Part shown: piece after piece, positions 60,584-64,000 of the stretch
Numbering within the stretch: position 1 is the stretch's first letter
Layout of the letters: the number at the start of each line of letters is the position of its first letter
DNA from: Desulfuromonadales bacterium
GTDB lineage: Bacteria > Desulfobacterota > Desulfuromonadia > Desulfuromonadales > BM103
Direction: 5' to 3'
DNA length: 64,000 nucleotides
NCBI GenBank assembly: GCA_030145195.1
Contig: JAQYVY010000005.1
Span: forward strand, 1-64,000
The notes under the pieces: generated by a model
Database searches by the model: none
What the model was told of the DNA's origin: nothing
Seen by the model: only the letters and a program-made list of their open reading frames with translations
Position numbers and translations under genes: made by a program

Positions 60584-61411
60584 ATGAATCATAGTGATGA
60601 TGATAACAATGTCAGCCGCGCAGACGAATTTCTTCAGGTCTTTAAAAAAGGCGCGGAATTCACCCAGGACCTTCTGAAGGAGAACGAGCGACTTCGTTTT
60701 CGTACGGTCAAGCTTGAAGAAGCTTTGAAGGAGCATGATCTCGGGTGTACTGATGATGGTGGTGCCTCTCGCGTATTAAGGCTGAAAATTGAAGAATTAG
60801 AGCAAGAGAAAGAAGAAATCCTCAGCCGGATTAAACTGGTTGAGGAAGAAAATCAGGGTTTTGCCAACCGTTACGTTGAGATTGAAGAAGAGAACAATAT
60901 GCTTGCCAATCTCTATATCGCGTCTTATCAGCTACACTCCACGCTTGATTTTAAAGAAGTGCTGCAGATTATTCTTGAGATTGTCATCAACTTGATTGGT
61001 TCTGAGGAGTTTGGCGTCCTTTTGCTTGATGAAAAAACTAATCAGCTTGAGCCGGTGGCAAGTGAAGGGGTCGAAACCTCCGAGTTGCCTTCAGTGGCTG
61101 TTGGCAAAGGGATCATTGGAGAATCAGTAAAGACAGGAGAGAATTACTTTATTGATTCCATGGAAGGATATGTCCGTGATTTTGAAAAACCGATTGTGTG
61201 TATTCCACTCAAAATCAAGGAGCATGTGATCGGGGTTATCTCAATTTATAAGTTGTTGACTCAAAAAAATGAGTTTACAAGTGTAGACTATGAACTTTTT
61301 ACCCTGCTGGCAGGTCATGCGGCGACGGCTGTTTTTTCGTCGCGGATGTATTCCGATTCCGAGCGGAAACTTTCGACCATTCAGGGTTTCATCGATTTGC
61401 TGACTAAGTAG
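60584..61411 (+). CDS. Coiled-coil GAF-domain protein
   Basis: A 275-residue protein. Residues about 20-115 are a long coiled coil (LKENERLRFRTVKLEEALKEH; LKIEELEQEKEEILSRI, quoted in part). Residues about 118-270 are a GAF domain (DFKEVLQIILEIVINLIGSEEFGVLLLDEK; GKGIIGESVKTGENYFI). GAF domains bind small molecules or cyclic nucleotides. It may be a cytosolic sensor of the system, but no output domain is present. It starts 141 bases after cheB and is followed by a cheY. Confidence 0.8.
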   Translation: MNHSDDDNNVSRADEFLQVFKKGAEFTQDLLKENERLRFRTVKLEEALKEHDLGCTDDGGASRVLRLKIEELEQEKEEILSRIKLVEEENQGFANRYVEIEEENNMLANLYIASYQLHSTLDFKEVLQIILEIVINLIGSEEFGVLLLDEKTNQLEPVASEGVETSELPSVAVGKGIIGESVKTGENYFIDSMEGYVRDFEKPIVCIPLKIKEHVIGVISIYKLLTQKNEFTSVDYELFTLLAGHAATAVFSSRMYSDSERKLSTIQGFIDLLTK

Positions 61412-61424
61412 GGAGAGTGCTTAA

Positions 61425-61799
61425 ATGACCGATTATAAAGTTCTTGTTGTTGAAGACTCACCCACGATGCGGCAACTCATAGTTTTTGCCCTGAAACGTA
61501 TCCGTGGCTTCCAGATCGTCGAAGCCAATGATGGGGTTGATGGCCTGAAAAAACTCAGTAGTGAGAAGTTTGATTTGATCTTGACGGATATTAATATGCC
61601 AATTATGGATGGCTTGAAATTGGTAAGCATGGTTCGTAACGATCCGCACTACAAGGAAACGCCGATTGTTGTTATTACCACGGAAGGTGCAACTGAGGAT
61701 CGTGAACGGGCTCTGGCGCTGGGCGCAAACGAATACATCACAAAACCTATTCAAACTATGAAGATTCTTGAAACAGTTAAAAAATTAATGAACATCTAG
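61425..61799 (+). CDS. CheY-type response regulator
   Basis: A 124-residue receiver: VLVVEDSPTMRQLIVFALKR (acidic pair), ILTDINMPIMDGLKLV (acceptor Asp), VVITTEGATEDRERALALGANEYITKPIQ (Lys; short parts quoted). It is closely similar to the CheY at 50404, especially the ITDINMP and TEG-DRE-ALGAN segments, so the two are paralogues. Its stop codon lies in the ribosome-binding site of infA. Confidence 0.9.
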   Translation: MTDYKVLVVEDSPTMRQLIVFALKRIRGFQIVEANDGVDGLKKLSSEKFDLILTDINMPIMDGLKLVSMVRNDPHYKETPIVVITTEGATEDRERALALGANEYITKPIQTMKILETVKKLMNI

Positions 61800-61808
61800 G
61801 AGGCGCGC

Positions 61809-62027
61809 TTGTCAAAAGAAGAAGCAATAGAAGTCGAAGGAAGTGTGATTGAACCTTTGCCGAATGCAATGTTTAAGGTCGAGCTTGACAATGGTCATGT
61901 TGTTCTTGCCCACATTTCAGGAAAAATGCGCAAGTATTATATCCGTATCCTCCCTGGAGATCGCGTAACGGTTGAGCTCTCGCCTTATGACCTTACCCGC
62001 GGTCGTATTACCTATCGTGCCAAATAA
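61809..62027 (+). CDS. infA: Translation initiation factor IF-1
   Basis: A 72-residue IF-1, an S1-like OB fold: [56 protein letters not shown] (parts quoted). IF-1 blocks the A-site during initiation. The TTG start 61809 has AGGAGG at 5-base spacing, overlapping the upstream cheY stop, giving close coupling. Placement after a chemosensory gene is unusual. A terminator follows. Confidence 0.95.
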   Translation: MSKEEAIEVEGSVIEPLPNAMFKVELDNGHVVLAHISGKMRKYYIRILPGDRVTVELSPYDLTRGRITYRAK

Positions 62028-62088
62028 CTGATGTTTTGAGGAGCACGGTCGCTGAGAATGATCAGCCTTTGATGCTGTGCTTATAAAC

Positions 62089-62110
62089 AACCGGCTTCGG
62101 CCGGTTTTCA
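62089..62110 (+). terminator. Terminator after infA
   Basis: AACCGGC (62089-62095), UUCG loop, GCCGGTT (62100-62106), followed by TTCATATTT. The TTCG tetraloop makes it very stable. It separates infA from leuS. Confidence 0.75.
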
Positions 62111-62144
62111 TATTTCAGGCATTTGATTGATTTGTGGAGGTTGC

Positions 62145-64000
62145 ATGCAGGAACGCTACATCCCCCTTGATATAGAGAAGCGCTGGCAGGAGTACTGGTC
62201 TGCGCAAAAGACTTTCAAGGCGACAGAAGACCCGACTAAACCGAAGTATTACCTGCTGGAAATGTTCCCATATCCTTCGGGTCGCATCCATATGGGCCAT
62301 GTTCGCAATTATTCAATCGGTGATGTCGTTGCTCGTTTCAAGCGTTTGCAGGGTTATAATGTTTTGCATCCCATGGGGTGGGATGCTTTCGGCATGCCAG
62401 CTGAAAACGCTGCGATACAGCACGGAACTCATCCAGCGCTCTGGACCACGGAGAATATCGCAAATATGCGATCGCAGCTCAAGCGGATGGGGTTTTCTTA
62501 CGATTGGGATCGTGAGCTGGCGACTTGCGATGTAGATTACTATCGGTGGGAGCAGTTGATCTTCCTGCGAATGCTCGAAAAAGGTCTGGCTTATAAAAAA
62601 AGTGCTGCTGTTAACTGGTGTCCCGATTGTGAAACTGTTCTGGCAAATGAGCAGGTTGAAGATGACTGCTGCTGGCGCTGTGATAGCAAGGTCGTGCAGA
62701 AGGAGCTGGATCAATGGTTCTTTCGCACAACGAAATATGCCGAAGAGTTACTTGCTTGGACGGATAAGCTTTCTGGTTGGCCCGAATCTGTATTGACCAT
62801 GCAGCGTAATTGGATCGGCAAAAGTGTCGGTTGCGAAATTGATTTTGCAGTTGATGATATGGATGAGAAGGTCCGTGTCTTTACGACTCGTCCTGATACG
62901 CTTTTCGGTGCAACTTTTATGAGTTTGGCACCAGAGCATCCGTTGGCAATCAAACTCGCCACCGTCGACCAGCGAGACGCGGTCGATGCGTTTATCCTCA
63001 AAGTGAAATCGGTCGATCGTATTCAACGCCTTAGCGATGACTATGAAAAGGAAGGGGTTTTTACCGGACGCTACTGTGTCAACCCGGTGACTGGTAAGAA
63101 GATGCCGGTTTTTCTTGCCAATTTTGTTTTGATGGATTATGGCACTGGTGCCGTCATGGCTGTACCGACTCATGATCAGAGGGATTTTGAATTCGCCCGC
63201 AAATATGAGCTTCCGATGCAGGTTGTTATTCAGCCAGAAGGATCGACTCTTGACCCGGTGACCATGACGGAAGCCTGGGTAGAGCCGGGCGTTATGGTCA
63301 ATTCCGACCAGTTTAACGGCCTTGATAACGAGTCTGGTAAACTGCAAATAGCTGATTATCTGGAGTCGCAGCAGCTCGGTGAAAAAACGGTCAATTACAG
63401 ACTTCGGGACTGGTTGGTGTCACGCCAGCGCTATTGGGGAACCCCCATTCCGGTCGTTTATTGCGACGAATGTGGCGTCGTTGCGGTTCCCGATAATGAA
63501 CTCCCGGTCAAATTGCCGACAGATATCGTTTTTACCGGCGAGGGTGGTAGCCCGTTGGCGAAGCTTGATTCTTTTGTCAACACAACATGTCCGAAATGTA
63601 GTGCGCCAGCACGCCGGGAAACAGATACATTCGATACGTTTGTTGAAAGTTCCTGGTATTTTTTGCGTTATACCTGTGCACATTTCGATCAGGCCCCTGT
63701 TGATCGTGAGGCTGTGGAACACTGGCTGCCAGTCGACCAGTATATCGGTGGTGTTGAGCATGCAGTAATGCATTTGCTCTATTCCCGATTCTGGACCAAG
63801 GTGATGCGTGACCTCGATATGATCACCCTGGATGAGCCGTTTGAAAACTTGCTGACTCAAGGCATGGTCTGTATGGAGACACGGTCTTGCCCTGAGCATG
63901 GTTGGTTGTATCCTGAAGAGATCGAAGATGATGGTTGCGTCAAATGTCATAGCCTGGTGAAGACCGGGCGTAACGAAAAGATGAGTAAGTCGAAGAAGAA
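62145..64000 (+). CDS. leuS: Leucyl-tRNA synthetase, partial at the window end
   Basis: The frame opens with ATG 62145 and remains open to the window edge (about 618 residues). [18 protein letters not shown] is followed by [21 protein letters not shown] (HIGH motif; part), the zinc-type region [15 protein letters not shown], the editing domain ([30 protein letters not shown]) and the start of the KMSKS region (EKMSKSKK). It is class I, charging tRNA-Leu, with the CP1 editing domain that removes misacylated isoleucine. The ribosome-binding site is GTGGAGG. The last third is outside the window. Confidence 0.95.
   Translation, partial: MQERYIPLDIEKRWQEYWSAQKTFKATEDPTKPKYYLLEMFPYPSGRIHMGHVRNYSIGDVVARFKRLQGYNVLHPMGWDAFGMPAENAAIQHGTHPALWTTENIANMRSQLKRMGFSYDWDRELATCDVDYYRWEQLIFLRMLEKGLAYKKSAAVNWCPDCETVLANEQVEDDCCWRCDSKVVQKELDQWFFRTTKYAEELLAWTDKLSGWPESVLTMQRNWIGKSVGCEIDFAVDDMDEKVRVFTTRPDTLFGATFMSLAPEHPLAIKLATVDQRDAVDAFILKVKSVDRIQRLSDDYEKEGVFTGRYCVNPVTGKKMPVFLANFVLMDYGTGAVMAVPTHDQRDFEFARKYELPMQVVIQPEGSTLDPVTMTEAWVEPGVMVNSDQFNGLDNESGKLQIADYLESQQLGEKTVNYRLRDWLVSRQRYWGTPIPVVYCDECGVVAVPDNELPVKLPTDIVFTGEGGSPLAKLDSFVNTTCPKCSAPARRETDTFDTFVESSWYFLRYTCAHFDQAPVDREAVEHWLPVDQYIGGVEHAVMHLLYSRFWTKVMRDLDMITLDEPFENLLTQGMVCMETRSCPEHGWLYPEEIEDDGCVKCHSLVKTGRNEKMSKSKK

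Overview
This window looks like chromosome from a Desulfuromonadales/Geobacter-type bacterium (Desulfuromonadota). The evidence is the gene content and order: nifE-nifN with a linked scaffold/NifQ gene, nifV followed by a GNAT gene, a CxxCH-rich multihaem cytochrome, a MucR-type zinc-finger regulator, a fused YlxR-L7Ae gene between nusA and infB, a TatD-radical SAM fusion after metG, and a chemosensory cluster with HEAT-repeat and DUF4388 proteins. No rRNA or tRNA gene and no CRISPR array was seen. TTG and GTG start codons are common.

1-8.1 kb is accessory. After two small unknown genes and a DCC-type thiol oxidoreductase comes a Crp/Fnr regulator with an FNR-type recognition helix (E185-S188-R189) but no N-terminal iron-sulfur cysteines. 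Two near-identical TTGAC-N4-GTCAA sites lie downstream, one before a lipoprotein/nonahaem-cytochrome operon and one before a two-cluster ferredoxin, with a YgbA-type (nitrosative-stress) gene between them. Together they look like a nitrogen-oxide response regulon. A Y1/REP-associated transposase unit with terminal inverted repeats follows (8.1-9.2 kb).

9.5-16 kb is a nitrogenase-cofactor region. nifE, nifN and a gene fusing a NifU/IscU-like scaffold to NifQ run on the minus strand from a sigma-54-type promoter. nifV and a GNAT gene run on the plus strand. Upstream of nifV lie a second sigma-54-type promoter and a short leader with two hexaloop hairpins (A at loop position 1, G at position 4). 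The second hairpin overlaps an intrinsic terminator, which is the architecture of ANTAR antiterminator targets. This is the most interesting regulatory feature in the window.

16-36 kb is largely housekeeping: holC-rsmE, trmJ-unknown-rlmD, then rimP-nusA-ylxR/L7Ae-infB-DUF503-rbfA-nrnA-truB-rpsO-pnp-M16 peptidase-dut-DUF493-YciO/Sua5-PDZ protein. A small Cys-tailed protein paired with a winged-helix/ferredoxin protein and a MucR regulator follow. 36.5-38.7 kb holds an Old Yellow Enzyme homologue, a DEDDh exonuclease and a small unknown gene.

38.9-44.2 kb is the minus-strand operon holB-PSP1(RicT-like)-metG-tatD/radical SAM. 44.5-48.5 kb is rnc-Elp3-like radical SAM-era-der. 48.6-61.8 kb is a long plus-strand chemosensory cluster: DUF4388-REC-GAF-like protein, CheY, CheA, ExeA-like ATPase, CheW, response regulator, CheW, zinc-ribbon-REC protein, HEAT-repeat protein, CheR, CheB, GAF protein, CheY. 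It contains no chemoreceptor gene. infA and the first two thirds of leuS close the window; leuS is cut at its KMSKS motif.
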